From NCBI RefSeq assembly GCF_025447595.1, contig NZ_JAOEJU010000035.1, positions 1 to 44,077 on the forward strand: a stretch of DNA of 44,077 nt, written 5' to 3'. Each line of letters opens with the position of its first letter. The stretch's first letter is position 1. This DNA comes from Pseudomonas koreensis (GTDB taxonomy: Bacteria; Pseudomonadota; Gammaproteobacteria; Pseudomonadales; Pseudomonadaceae). The notes beneath the pieces are model-generated. The model had not been told where the DNA came from, searched no databases, and was given only the letters and a program-made list of their open reading frames with translations. Below, one piece after another: positions 31,632 through 40,921 of the stretch. A program made the position numbers and the translations under genes.

Positions 31632-32810
31632 TCAGACGTACTGCGCGGCTGCGTAGCCGGAAGCCCAGGCCCACTGGAAGTTGAATCCGCCCAGATGCCC
31701 GGTGACGTCGAGCACTTCGCCGACAAAGTACAGGCCCGGGCTTTTCAGCGATTCCATGGTCTTGGACGAGACTTCGCGGGTATCGACGCCACCGAGGGTG
31801 ACTTCGGCGGTGCGGTAGCCTTCGGTCCCGGCCGGGACGACTTTCCAGCTGCCCAGCTTCTCGGCGATCTCCGCCAGTTCAGCATGGGTGTACTGCTTCA
31901 TCGGTTTGGAGACGAACCAGTTGTCTGCCAGCAGGTTGGCCATCTTCTTGGTGAAGATTTCGCCGAGCAGGGTTTTCAGTTCGCTGTTCGGACGCTCGGC
32001 GGTTTGCTGTTGCAGCCAGCTCGCGGCGTCGTGATCGGGCAGCAGGTTGATCTCGACCGTGTCGCCCGGCTCCCAGAACGAGGAAATCTGCAGAATCGCC
32101 GGGCCGCTCAGACCACGGTGAGTGAACAGGATGTTCTCGCGAAAGCTCTGATCGTTGCAGCTGACCAGACAATCCACCGAGGTGCCGGACAGCTCGGTGC
32201 ACAAATCCTTGAGCTGATCGGTGATGGTGAACGGCACCAGCCCGGCGCGGGTCGGCAGCAGGTCGTGGCCGAACTGTTTGGCGACCTGATAACCGAAACC
32301 GGTCGCGCCCAATGTCGGGATCGACAGGCCGCCAGTGGCGATCACCAGCGACTGGCACTGGATCTGCCCGAGTGTGGTGTCGAGCAGGTAACCGCCTTCA
32401 ACCTTTTCGATGGTCTGGATCGAAGTGTCCAGGTGCAGGTTGACGCCGACCTGATCGCACTCGTCCAGCAGCATGCCGAGGATGTCGCTGGATTTGTTAT
32501 CGCAGAACAGTTGGCCGAGCTTTTTCTCGTGATACGGCACGCCGTGCTTGGCGACCATGCCGATGAAGTCCCACTGGGTGTAGCGGGCCAGCGCGGATTT
32601 ACAGAAGTGCGCATTCTGCGAGAGAAAATTGCTCGGTTCGGTGTACATGTTGGTGAAGTTGCAGCGCCCACCGCCGGACATCAGGATTTTCTTGCCGGCC
32701 TTGTTCGCGTGGTCGAGCAGCATCACCTGACGCCCGCGCCCGGCGGCGGTCAGTGCACACATCAACCCTGCGGCGCCAGCGCCAATGATCACGACTTCGG
32801 TAGAGCGCAA
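31632..32810 (-). CDS. FAD-dependent oxidoreductase, YhiN/HI0933 (BaiN-like) family
   Basis: A 392-residue flavoprotein. The N-terminal dinucleotide fold VVIIGAGAAGLMCALTAA is followed by the family's KAGKKILMSGGGRCNFTN, then TGGLSIPTLGATGFGY and GLSGPAILQISS. The C-terminal GLYFVGEVLDVTGHLGGFNFQWAWASGYAA is diagnostic for the YhiN family. The natural substrate is unknown. The start is uncertain: a TTG at 32810 with GAGGA eight to nine bases upstream is preferred over a TTG six codons earlier that lacks a ribosome site. Two REP pairs flank the gene. Confidence 0.88.
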   Translation of the reverse strand: MRSTEVVIIGAGAAGLMCALTAAGRGRQVMLLDHANKAGKKILMSGGGRCNFTNMYTEPSNFLSQNAHFCKSALARYTQWDFIGMVAKHGVPYHEKKLGQLFCDNKSSDILGMLLDECDQVGVNLHLDTSIQTIEKVEGGYLLDTTLGQIQCQSLVIATGGLSIPTLGATGFGYQVAKQFGHDLLPTRAGLVPFTITDQLKDLCTELSGTSVDCLVSCNDQSFRENILFTHRGLSGPAILQISSFWEPGDTVEINLLPDHDAASWLQQQTAERPNSELKTLLGEIFTKKMANLLADNWFVSKPMKQYTHAELAEIAEKLGSWKVVPAGTEGYRTAEVTLGGVDTREVSSKTMESLKSPGLYFVGEVLDVTGHLGGFNFQWAWASGYAAAQYV

Positions 32811-32851
32811 AACGGTGTCCTCACACAAAATTCAAATTCACCGGAAACCAA

Positions 32852-32940
32852 TGTGGGAGCGAGCTTGCTCGCGATAGCGGTGTGTCAGTCACAAAGATAT
32901 CAACTGACAGATTGCAATCGCGAGCAAGCTCGCTCCCACA
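32852..32940. repeat. REP pair (REPIN-like), AAGCTT-core type
   Basis: Inverted REP copies in the gap between dbpA and the flavoprotein gene, with a spacer containing ACTGACAGATTGCAATCG, almost the same as in the 31520 element. Confidence 0.93.
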
Positions 32941-32966
32941 GGGATCTACTTTGGATGGTAGACCGC

Positions 32967-34352
<1,386 letters not shown>

Positions 34353-34409
34353 GGGACTGGCCTGCAAAACAAAATGTCGCGCAGTGTACCAGTCCAGTGG
34401 CCATTAGCC

Positions 34410-35837
34410 CTAAGACTCGATGTGTTCTTCCGGACGTCTGACGCGCCGTCCGTCATTCTTGGATAGCTGGGAGAAAATCGTCGCGGCCAGCATGGCCATG
34501 ATCCCAACCGTCACGAACGTAAGCTGAAACGCCCCCAACACGGTCTCAACGCCGTCATTCCCGATCTCTGCCGTAAAGCCGCCGAGCAACGCCCCGGCGC
34601 ATGCCACCCCGAGGCTCAGCGACAATTGCGCCACCACCGACAGCAAACTGTTGCCGCTGCTGGCGCTGGCGTCGTCGAGGTCGATCAGGGTCACGGTGTT
34701 CATCGCGGTGAATTGCAGCGAGTTGATCGCCCCGAGAATCGCCAGCAGGCACAGCAGCAGCCAGTACGGCGTCTGCTCGCTGACCAGGCCCATGCTTGCC
34801 AGCATGATCCCCAGAAACAGCGTGTTGCCGGTCAGCACGATGCGATAGCCCAGACGCTCGATCAGCGGGCGCGCGCCCCACTTGGCGACCATCGCGGCAG
34901 CCGCCAGCGGCAGCATGCTCATCCCGGCCTGGGACGGCGAATATCCCAACGCCACTTGCAGCAGCAACGGCACCAGGAACGGCAGGGCGCCGCTGCCCAG
35001 GCGCGCGAACAGGTTGCCGAGAATGCCGACCGCGAAGGTGCGGGTCTTGAACAGCGACGGCGCGAACAGCGGGTTTTCAATGTGCCCCGCGCGCAGCCAG
35101 TACGCCGCCAGACACGCCATGCCGCCGAACAGCAACAGCATCACCCGCAGGTGCGGCAGGTGCAGTTCGCCGAGGCCTTCCATGGCGATGGTGATCAGCA
35201 CCATCGCCGCGCCGAACAGCAGGAAACCGAGGCTATCGAAACGTGTGCGCTCGGTGCCGCGCAGGTCGGGAATGAATTTCCACACTGCGTAGCAACCGAT
35301 GACGCCGACCGGCAGGTTGATCAGGAAGATCCAGTGCCACGTCAGGTATTCCACCATCCAGCCGCCCATGGTCGGGCCGATCAGCGGGCCGAGCAGGCCG
35401 GGAATGGTGATGAAACCCATGATCCGCACCAGTTCCGAACGCGGGTAGGCGCGCAGCACCACAAGGCGCCCGACCGGCAGCATCAGCGCACCGCCGAGGC
35501 CCTGAATCACGCGCGCGCCAATCAGCATGCTCAGGCTGCTCGACAAGGCGCACAGCAGCGAGCCGAGGCTGAACAGCAGGATCGCGCCGAAGAAGATTTT
35601 CTTGGTGCCGAAGCGGTCGGCGATCCAGCCCGAGGCCGGAATCAACAGGGCCACGGTGAGCATGTAGGCGATGATCACGCCCTGCATGCGCAGAGGGTCT
35701 TCGGCAAGGTCCCTGGCCATGGCCGGCAGGGCGGTGTTGAGAATGGTCCCGTCGAGGGACTGCATGAAGAACGCGATGGCGACGACCCACGGCAACCAGC
35801 GGGCGGTGATGGCGTCGAGCGGCGGGCGGTTGGGCAT
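34410..35837 (-). CDS. mdtD: MFS multidrug efflux protein, DHA2 family, MdtD-like
   Basis: A 475-residue, 14-helix major facilitator. The start WLPWVVAIAFFMQSLDGTILNTALPAMA and following ASGWIADRFGTKKIFFGAILLFSLGS contain motif D1 and motif A of the DHA2 group. GLGGALMLPVGRLVVLRAYPR and ASSGNSLLSVVAQLSLSLGVACAGALLGG match E. coli MdtD closely. E. coli mdtD lies with mdtABC, but here the pump stands alone, so drug export is inferred from family only. The ATG at 35837 is chosen over a start 17 codons upstream because it begins just before the first helix and has AGAGG before it. Confidence 0.87.
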   Translation of the reverse strand: MPNRPPLDAITARWLPWVVAIAFFMQSLDGTILNTALPAMARDLAEDPLRMQGVIIAYMLTVALLIPASGWIADRFGTKKIFFGAILLFSLGSLLCALSSSLSMLIGARVIQGLGGALMLPVGRLVVLRAYPRSELVRIMGFITIPGLLGPLIGPTMGGWMVEYLTWHWIFLINLPVGVIGCYAVWKFIPDLRGTERTRFDSLGFLLFGAAMVLITIAMEGLGELHLPHLRVMLLLFGGMACLAAYWLRAGHIENPLFAPSLFKTRTFAVGILGNLFARLGSGALPFLVPLLLQVALGYSPSQAGMSMLPLAAAAMVAKWGARPLIERLGYRIVLTGNTLFLGIMLASMGLVSEQTPYWLLLCLLAILGAINSLQFTAMNTVTLIDLDDASASSGNSLLSVVAQLSLSLGVACAGALLGGFTAEIGNDGVETVLGAFQLTFVTVGIMAMLAATIFSQLSKNDGRRVRRPEEHIES

Positions 35838-35889
35838 GGAACCTCTGGTGATTGGGGTTAATGCATATCCATGGTCGAGCTCGGTCAAC

Positions 35890-35978
35890 GTGGGAGCGAG
35901 CTTGCTCGCGAAAGCGGTAAATCAGTCGACATCAATGTTGAATGAAATGCCCTCTTCGCGAGCAAGCTCGCTCCCACA
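35890..35978. repeat. REP pair (REPIN-like), AAGCTT-core type
   Basis: Inverted REP copies between the MdtD-like gene and the TldE-like gene; the right arm ends five bases before the TldE-like stop codon. Confidence 0.93.
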
Positions 35979-35983
35979 GGGTG

Positions 35984-37321
35984 TCACAGCGTCAAGGTCA
36001 ATCGGCTCACCAGCGCTCCCGGCAAAAGCGCCGACGAGGTATTGCGCTGGCTGTAGGTGCTCGCCGACAGCAGCAACTCCCGCTCGGCGGTCAACGCTTC
36101 CAGCTGCGAACCCAGCAGGCTGTAGGCGCTGTCGTCGAAACGCATGGTGCTGACCGGCGCCTGAATCTCGCCGTTTTCAACCCAGAACGTGGCAAACCGG
36201 GTCATGCCGGTCAGACGCGCCGCCGGTTGATCGGAGAAGTTCAGGTACCACAAGTTGCTGATGTACAAGCCGGTGCCCAACTGCTTGAGGATCTCGGCCT
36301 GCGGCAAATCACCCGCGCCCATGTTCAGCGCGCTCGGCGATTCGCCACCGCCTGCACCGTTGGCTGTCAGACCGTATTCGGCAGCACTGCGCGAACTGAC
36401 CAACTGATCACCCGCTTTGCCTTCGATGATCAACCGCAGATCGCTGCGCGGGTAACCTTCGCCGGAGAACGCCGGGCTCAGCGAGCCGCTGACTTTTTCG
36501 TCGAGGGACACCAGCGGACTGAACGCCTGATCGCCGGCATACAGCTTCTGCAACGGGCTGCTCTTGCTGGCAATCGACTGCGCCGAGAAACCGCCCCAGC
36601 ACAGCATGCCCATGATTTCTTCCAGGGCTGCGGGCGCCAGATAGGCTCGGTATTGGCCGGGCGGCAAGGTGCGCAGCGGGCGACCGAGGAACTCGAGTTG
36701 CTCGCGGGCCTGCTGGATGCGTCTGGCGAAATCTTCGCTGTTCCAGTCATGCCCGGCGTAGCTGGCCTTCACTGCTTCGCCGTTCTCGTGGAACAGGCTG
36801 AAGTCGAAGTTGAAGCTGTTGGCCTGATGCCAGCCGAACGCGCCGGAAGAGCTGGCAAAGCCACGGCTGATCGGACCTGCAGCGTAGAAACCGACCAGAT
36901 CCAGACCTTCGGCCGCCTGGGCAATTTCAGCCACGACCTGCTCGGTGTCCGGCAGCGGATGTTCCTGCACGTTCTTGCTCTGCCAGCCGTTGTGGTTGAG
37001 CAGCAGGTACGGATCCTGCGGCAGCAGCGGCAGGGTTTCGCGCAGTTGCTGCAAGCCTTCGGCGAGACGTTGCAGGTCGGTGGCCTGCTCACCGGACAGC
37101 GTGATGTGCAGGTCGGCATGGCGACCGTCGTCGATCAGTTTCAGACCGATACCGGCTTGTTGCACTTGCCCGGCCTGACGCACCTTGGCGTGGTTGAAGC
37201 GCACGAAGGCCGACGATTCGGCGTCGTAACTCAGGGTGAACTGTTCCGGCTCGCGCACGGCATCGCGCAGCCAGTTGACCAGCACCTTGAACGCCTCGGA
37301 CGGGTTCTTGGAAATACTCAT
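35984..37321 (-). CDS. TldE/PmbA-type protease subunit (paralogue)
   Basis: A 445-residue protein of the TldD/PmbA (U62) superfamily. It lacks the HExxxH zinc motif, as TldE-type partner subunits do, but keeps the superfamily's C-terminal features: GGGESPSALNMGAGDLPQAEILKQLGTGLYISNLW and RLTGMTRFATFWVENGEI. Its ATG overlaps the stop of the TldD-like gene by one base (TGATG), indicating translational coupling and a stoichiometric complex. Known TldD/TldE heterodimers trim unfolded or modified peptides, for example in microcin B17 maturation. No candidate peptide gene was seen nearby. It is probably distinct from the genome's standard pmbA. Confidence 0.87.
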   Translation of the reverse strand: MSISKNPSEAFKVLVNWLRDAVREPEQFTLSYDAESSAFVRFNHAKVRQAGQVQQAGIGLKLIDDGRHADLHITLSGEQATDLQRLAEGLQQLRETLPLLPQDPYLLLNHNGWQSKNVQEHPLPDTEQVVAEIAQAAEGLDLVGFYAAGPISRGFASSSGAFGWHQANSFNFDFSLFHENGEAVKASYAGHDWNSEDFARRIQQAREQLEFLGRPLRTLPPGQYRAYLAPAALEEIMGMLCWGGFSAQSIASKSSPLQKLYAGDQAFSPLVSLDEKVSGSLSPAFSGEGYPRSDLRLIIEGKAGDQLVSSRSAAEYGLTANGAGGGESPSALNMGAGDLPQAEILKQLGTGLYISNLWYLNFSDQPAARLTGMTRFATFWVENGEIQAPVSTMRFDDSAYSLLGSQLEALTAERELLLSASTYSQRNTSSALLPGALVSRLTLTL

Positions 37322-38763
37322 CAGGCGTCTCCCCCAAACACATCAACATTGCTGAACACGCAGGCCGGCGACGCATGGCCGACGCGGATCACCTGGTTCG
37401 GTTCGCCCTTGCCGCAGTTCGGCGTGCCCAGCACCTGAGTGGTGCCGGCGTTGCCGACGGCGCGCAGGCTCTTCCAGAAGTGCGCGGAAATACCCCGGTA
37501 GTTCGGGTTTTTCACCACGCCCTTGAGTTCGCCGTTTTCGATCAACTGGCCCCATTCGCAGCCGAACTGGAATTTGTTGCGTGCATCGTCGATCGACCAT
37601 GAGCGGTTGGTGCTCATCAGAATGCCGTTTTCGATGCCGCTGATCAGTTGCTCCAGCGGCTGGTCGCCTGGCTCGATGTTGAGGTTGGCCATGCGATCGA
37701 TCGGTGGGCGGTTCCAGCCGCAGGCGCGGCTGTTGGCGACACCGTCCAGCCCCGCGCGGAACTGCGACAGGGCACCGCCCAACGGACGGACCAGCAGGCC
37801 TTCGCGAATCAGGAATTGTTTGCTGGCTTTGGAACCGTCGTCATCGTGACCGTAACTCGCCAGTTCTTCGGGAATACCCGGATCGAACGTCACGTTGAGC
37901 AGTTTCGAGCCGTATTGCAGGCTGCCGAAATCCGAAGCTTTGACGAAACTGGTGCCGGCGTAATTGCGCTCGTCCCCGAGAATCCGGTCGAGCTCCAGCG
38001 GGTGGCCGATGGATTCGTGGATCTGCAGCATCATCTGGTCGGGCATCAACAGCAGGTCGCGCGGGCCTTGCGGGGTGTTCGGCGCGAGCAGCAGTTGCAG
38101 CGCCTGATCGGCGACTTGCGGGCCGGCGCCAATCAGGCCGCAACGGCTGATTACGTCGGCGCTGCCCTGCTGACCGAAGTTCTCGCGGCCGAGGCTGCGG
38201 GTCTGGCTGTCGTTGCCGTCGTAGGCGGTGACGTCCAGGCCCGGGTAGACGAAGCGCTGGGCCTGGCGCAATTCGGCGCCGGCGCTGCTCAGGTAGATCT
38301 GTTCGACGTGGGTGATGCCGATGCTCACTTCCCAATTCACCAGGCGCTCATCCTTTGGCACCGAGGCAGATTCCGCGCCAAGCAGCTCGAAGCATTCGCT
38401 CAGGGACGGGAAGGGTTGTTCGAGATTGGGTGAAAAGTAGTCGGCGCGGTCGCTGGACACCGGCTGCTGGCTCAGGTCGAGCAGGGCGTGGGGCTTGATC
38501 CGCCGGGCCTGTTGCTCGGCACGCTCAAGGGCGGCTTGCAGGCCTTGTTGCGACAGGTCATTGGTCGCGGCGTAGGCTTCGACGCCGTTGACCCGGACGG
38601 TGAGCATCGCGCCTTCGTCGCGGCTCAGGCTCGGCGGCTCGGCGACATTCTTGCGCACCGACAGGTACTGGCCGGACTCGCGGACATACCGCAAGGAAAA
38701 GAACTCGGCGCCCGTGCGCAAGGCAGCGAAGCGCTGCTTGAGCTGGGGGTGGAAATCGAACAT
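37321..38763 (-). CDS. TldD-type metalloprotease subunit (paralogue)
   Basis: A 480-residue zinc protease subunit. The zinc motif HESIGH is at residues 249-254, and the third ligand candidate Cys450 lies in GTPNCGKGEPNQ. Further family segments are YSLRYVRESG-like N-terminus, AYDGNDSQTRSLGRENFG, and YGHDDDGSKASKQFLIREGLLV. A strong AAGGAGG ribosome site precedes the ATG. It is the upstream member of a two-gene unit with the TldE-like subunit. Sequence details such as HESIGHPLELDR suit a TldD but this gene context is unlike standard tldD loci. The peptide substrate is unknown. Confidence 0.88.
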   Translation of the reverse strand: MFDFHPQLKQRFAALRTGAEFFSLRYVRESGQYLSVRKNVAEPPSLSRDEGAMLTVRVNGVEAYAATNDLSQQGLQAALERAEQQARRIKPHALLDLSQQPVSSDRADYFSPNLEQPFPSLSECFELLGAESASVPKDERLVNWEVSIGITHVEQIYLSSAGAELRQAQRFVYPGLDVTAYDGNDSQTRSLGRENFGQQGSADVISRCGLIGAGPQVADQALQLLLAPNTPQGPRDLLLMPDQMMLQIHESIGHPLELDRILGDERNYAGTSFVKASDFGSLQYGSKLLNVTFDPGIPEELASYGHDDDGSKASKQFLIREGLLVRPLGGALSQFRAGLDGVANSRACGWNRPPIDRMANLNIEPGDQPLEQLISGIENGILMSTNRSWSIDDARNKFQFGCEWGQLIENGELKGVVKNPNYRGISAHFWKSLRAVGNAGTTQVLGTPNCGKGEPNQVIRVGHASPACVFSNVDVFGGDA

Positions 38764-38809
38764 CAGGGAAACCTCCTTGTTATGGGAGAAACGGCGAAGC
38801 GGATTCGGC

Positions 38810-38890
38810 GGGGAGGGGGTGAAACGATTGGGCGAGGACTAGAGTAGGCCTGCGAGGGGGTAGGATCAAGTGAAGAGGGGGTGTAGGGGG
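38810..38890 (+). other. G-run-rich stretch upstream of the TldD-like gene
   Basis: Five runs of four or five G occur on the plus strand (38810-38813, 38815-38819, 38856-38860, 38877-38881, 38886-38890). A G-quadruplex on the template strand of the tldD-like leader is possible; nothing else is recognisable in 38764-38950. Confidence 0.3.
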
Positions 38891-38950
38891 ATTTACTGTA
38901 GGAAGCAGGGAGATAGGTGGTGATTAGTAGGGCCTCATCGTCGGAACGCC

Positions 38951-39016
38951 GCCCGGAGCAGGCTCGCTCCCACAGTTGAAATGCATTCCAAATGTGGGAG
39001 CGAGCCTGCTCGCGAT
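38951..39016. repeat. REP pair with one decayed arm, CAGGCT-core type
   Basis: The right arm (TGTGGGAGCGAGCCTGCTCG from 38993) is intact. The left arm starts GCCCGGAGCAGGCTCGC and has lost the usual TCGCGAG end. Confidence 0.85.
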
Positions 39017-39040
39017 TAGCCTTGATGCGGTGTAGCCGAA

Positions 39041-40744
39041 TTACTGAGCAACAGCACTCACATCGCGCAGCGCCTTGCCTTTCACCGGCGCATCGCCAGC
39101 GACGTAGTACGGCGCCTTGCTGCGCGGCAGCGGCTGGCGGCCACGGATCTTGTCGGCGATTTTCTCGGCCATCATGATCGTCGGCGCGTTCAGGTTGCCG
39201 GTGGTGATGATCGGCATGATCGAGGCATCGACCACGCGCAGACCCTGCATGCCATGCACGCGGCCTTCGCCATCCACTACGGCCATGTCGTCGGTGCCCA
39301 TCTTGCACGAGCAGGACGGGTGGAACGCGGTTTCGGCGTGCTCGCGGATGAACTTGTCCAGCTGCTCATCGGTTTGCACTTCGATGCCCGGGCTGATTTC
39401 ACGGCCACGGAAGGCGTCCAGTGCAGGCTGCTGCATGATTTCACGGGTCAGGCGGATGCCGTCGCGGAATTCCTGCCAGTCCTGCTCGGTGGCCATGTAG
39501 TTGAACAGGATGCTCGGGTGCTGGCGCGGATCCTTGGATTTGACCTGGATGCGACCGCGGCTCGGCGAACGCATGGAACCCATGTGCGCCTGGAAGCCGT
39601 GCTCCTTCACACCGTTGCTGCCGTTGTAGTTAATCGCGACCGGCAGGAAGTGGTACTGAATGTTCGGCCATTCGAACTCTTCGCGAGTACGGATGAAACC
39701 GCCGGCTTCGAACTGGTTGCTGGCGCCGATGCCGGTGCCGTTGAACAGCCACTCGGCACCGATGGCTGGCTGGTTGTACCAGAGCAGCGACGGGTACAGC
39801 GAGACCGGTTGGGTGCAGGCGAATTGCAAGTACAGCTCGAGGTGATCCTGCAGGTTTTCGCCGACGCCCGGCAGATCGTGAACGACCGGGATGTCGAGGC
39901 TTTCCAGCAGTTTCGCCGGGCCGACGCCGGAGCGTTGCAGCAGTTGCGGCGAAGCGATCGCGCCGGAGCAGACGATGACTTCTTTGCGGGCGCGGGCTTC
40001 AACGCGCTCTTCGGCAGCGCCGACCAGGTAGCGCACGCCAACGGCACGCTTGCCTTCGAACAGAACCTTGTCGGTCAGGGCGTGAGTGACGATGGTCAGG
40101 GTCGAACGCTTCTTGGCCACGTCCAGGTAACCACGGGCGGTGGAGGCACGACGGCCTTTCGGCGTCACGGTGCGGTCCATCGGGCCGAAGCCTTCCTGCT
40201 GGTAGCCGTTCAGGTCTTCGGTGCGCGGGTAACCGGCTTGTACGCCGGCTTCAACCATGGCGTGGAACAGCGGGTTGTTGCCCGCTTTTGGCGTGGTCAC
40301 GCTGACCGGGCCTTCGCCACCGTGGTAGTCGTTCGGGCCGATGTCGCGGGTTTCCGCTTTACGGAAGTACGGCAGGCAATCGAGGTAGGTCCAGTCTTCC
40401 AGGCCTGGCAGTTTTGCCCAGCCGTCGTAGTCCATCGCGTTGCCACGGATGTAGCACATGCCGTTGATCAGCGAGGAACCGCCGAGGCCTTTGCCGCGAC
40501 CGCATTCCATCCGGCGACCGTCCATGTGTGGCTCTGGATCGGTTTCGTACGCCCAGTTGTAGCGACGGCCCTGCAGCGGAAATGCCAGTGCGGCTGGCAT
40601 CTGCGTGCGGAAGTCCATGCGGTAGTCCGGGCCGCCGGCTTCGAGAAGCAGAACGGTGACGCCTTCGTCTTCAGTCAGACGGGTCGCCAGGGTGTTACCG
40701 GCAGAACCGGCACCCACAATGATGTAATCGAATTCTTGGGACAT
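39041..40744 (-). CDS. betA: Choline dehydrogenase
   Basis: A 567-residue FAD-dependent GMC oxidoreductase that oxidises choline to betaine aldehyde, the first step of glycine betaine synthesis; membrane-associated in known cases. Visible: YIIVGAGSAGNTLATRL at the N-terminus, GRGKGLGGSSLINGMCYIRG near 85, GAIASPQLLQRSGVGPAKLL near 255, and the C-terminal FHPSCSCKMG with VVDASIMPIITTGNLNAPTIMMAEKIAD. The start is the ATG at 40744, with GAGGG about ten bases upstream. It is the last gene of betIBA, and a REP pair separates it from betB. Confidence 0.96.
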   Translation of the reverse strand: MSQEFDYIIVGAGSAGNTLATRLTEDEGVTVLLLEAGGPDYRMDFRTQMPAALAFPLQGRRYNWAYETDPEPHMDGRRMECGRGKGLGGSSLINGMCYIRGNAMDYDGWAKLPGLEDWTYLDCLPYFRKAETRDIGPNDYHGGEGPVSVTTPKAGNNPLFHAMVEAGVQAGYPRTEDLNGYQQEGFGPMDRTVTPKGRRASTARGYLDVAKKRSTLTIVTHALTDKVLFEGKRAVGVRYLVGAAEERVEARARKEVIVCSGAIASPQLLQRSGVGPAKLLESLDIPVVHDLPGVGENLQDHLELYLQFACTQPVSLYPSLLWYNQPAIGAEWLFNGTGIGASNQFEAGGFIRTREEFEWPNIQYHFLPVAINYNGSNGVKEHGFQAHMGSMRSPSRGRIQVKSKDPRQHPSILFNYMATEQDWQEFRDGIRLTREIMQQPALDAFRGREISPGIEVQTDEQLDKFIREHAETAFHPSCSCKMGTDDMAVVDGEGRVHGMQGLRVVDASIMPIITTGNLNAPTIMMAEKIADKIRGRQPLPRSKAPYYVAGDAPVKGKALRDVSAVAQ

Positions 40745-40801
40745 TGAATGCACCCTCTTTGAAAGTTGGTCAGGTCAGGCCTGGCGAGTGCTTTGCACTC
40801 G

Positions 40802-40891
40802 ATCGCGAGCAGGCTCGCTCCCACAGTGAATCGGGGATGACACAGGTTTGGTGGATGACACCAAACCTGTGGGAGCCAGCCTGCTGGCGAT
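40802..40891. repeat. REP pair inside the bet operon, with a variant arm
   Basis: The left arm is the common ATCGCGAGCAGGCTCGCTCC. The right arm reads TGTGGGAGCCAGCCTGCTGG, with compensating C/G changes on both sides of its own stem. The element fills the 177-base gap between betB and betA. Confidence 0.9.
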
Positions 40892-40921
40892 GACGGCCTC
40901 GCAGGCGAAGCGATTGATGCC

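Noticed and set aside
35890..38763. RiPP cluster around the TldD/TldE-type pair
   Set aside because: No precursor peptide, cyclodehydratase, radical-SAM enzyme or dedicated exporter was seen nearby; the MdtD-like pump is separated by a REP pair and is a general family member.
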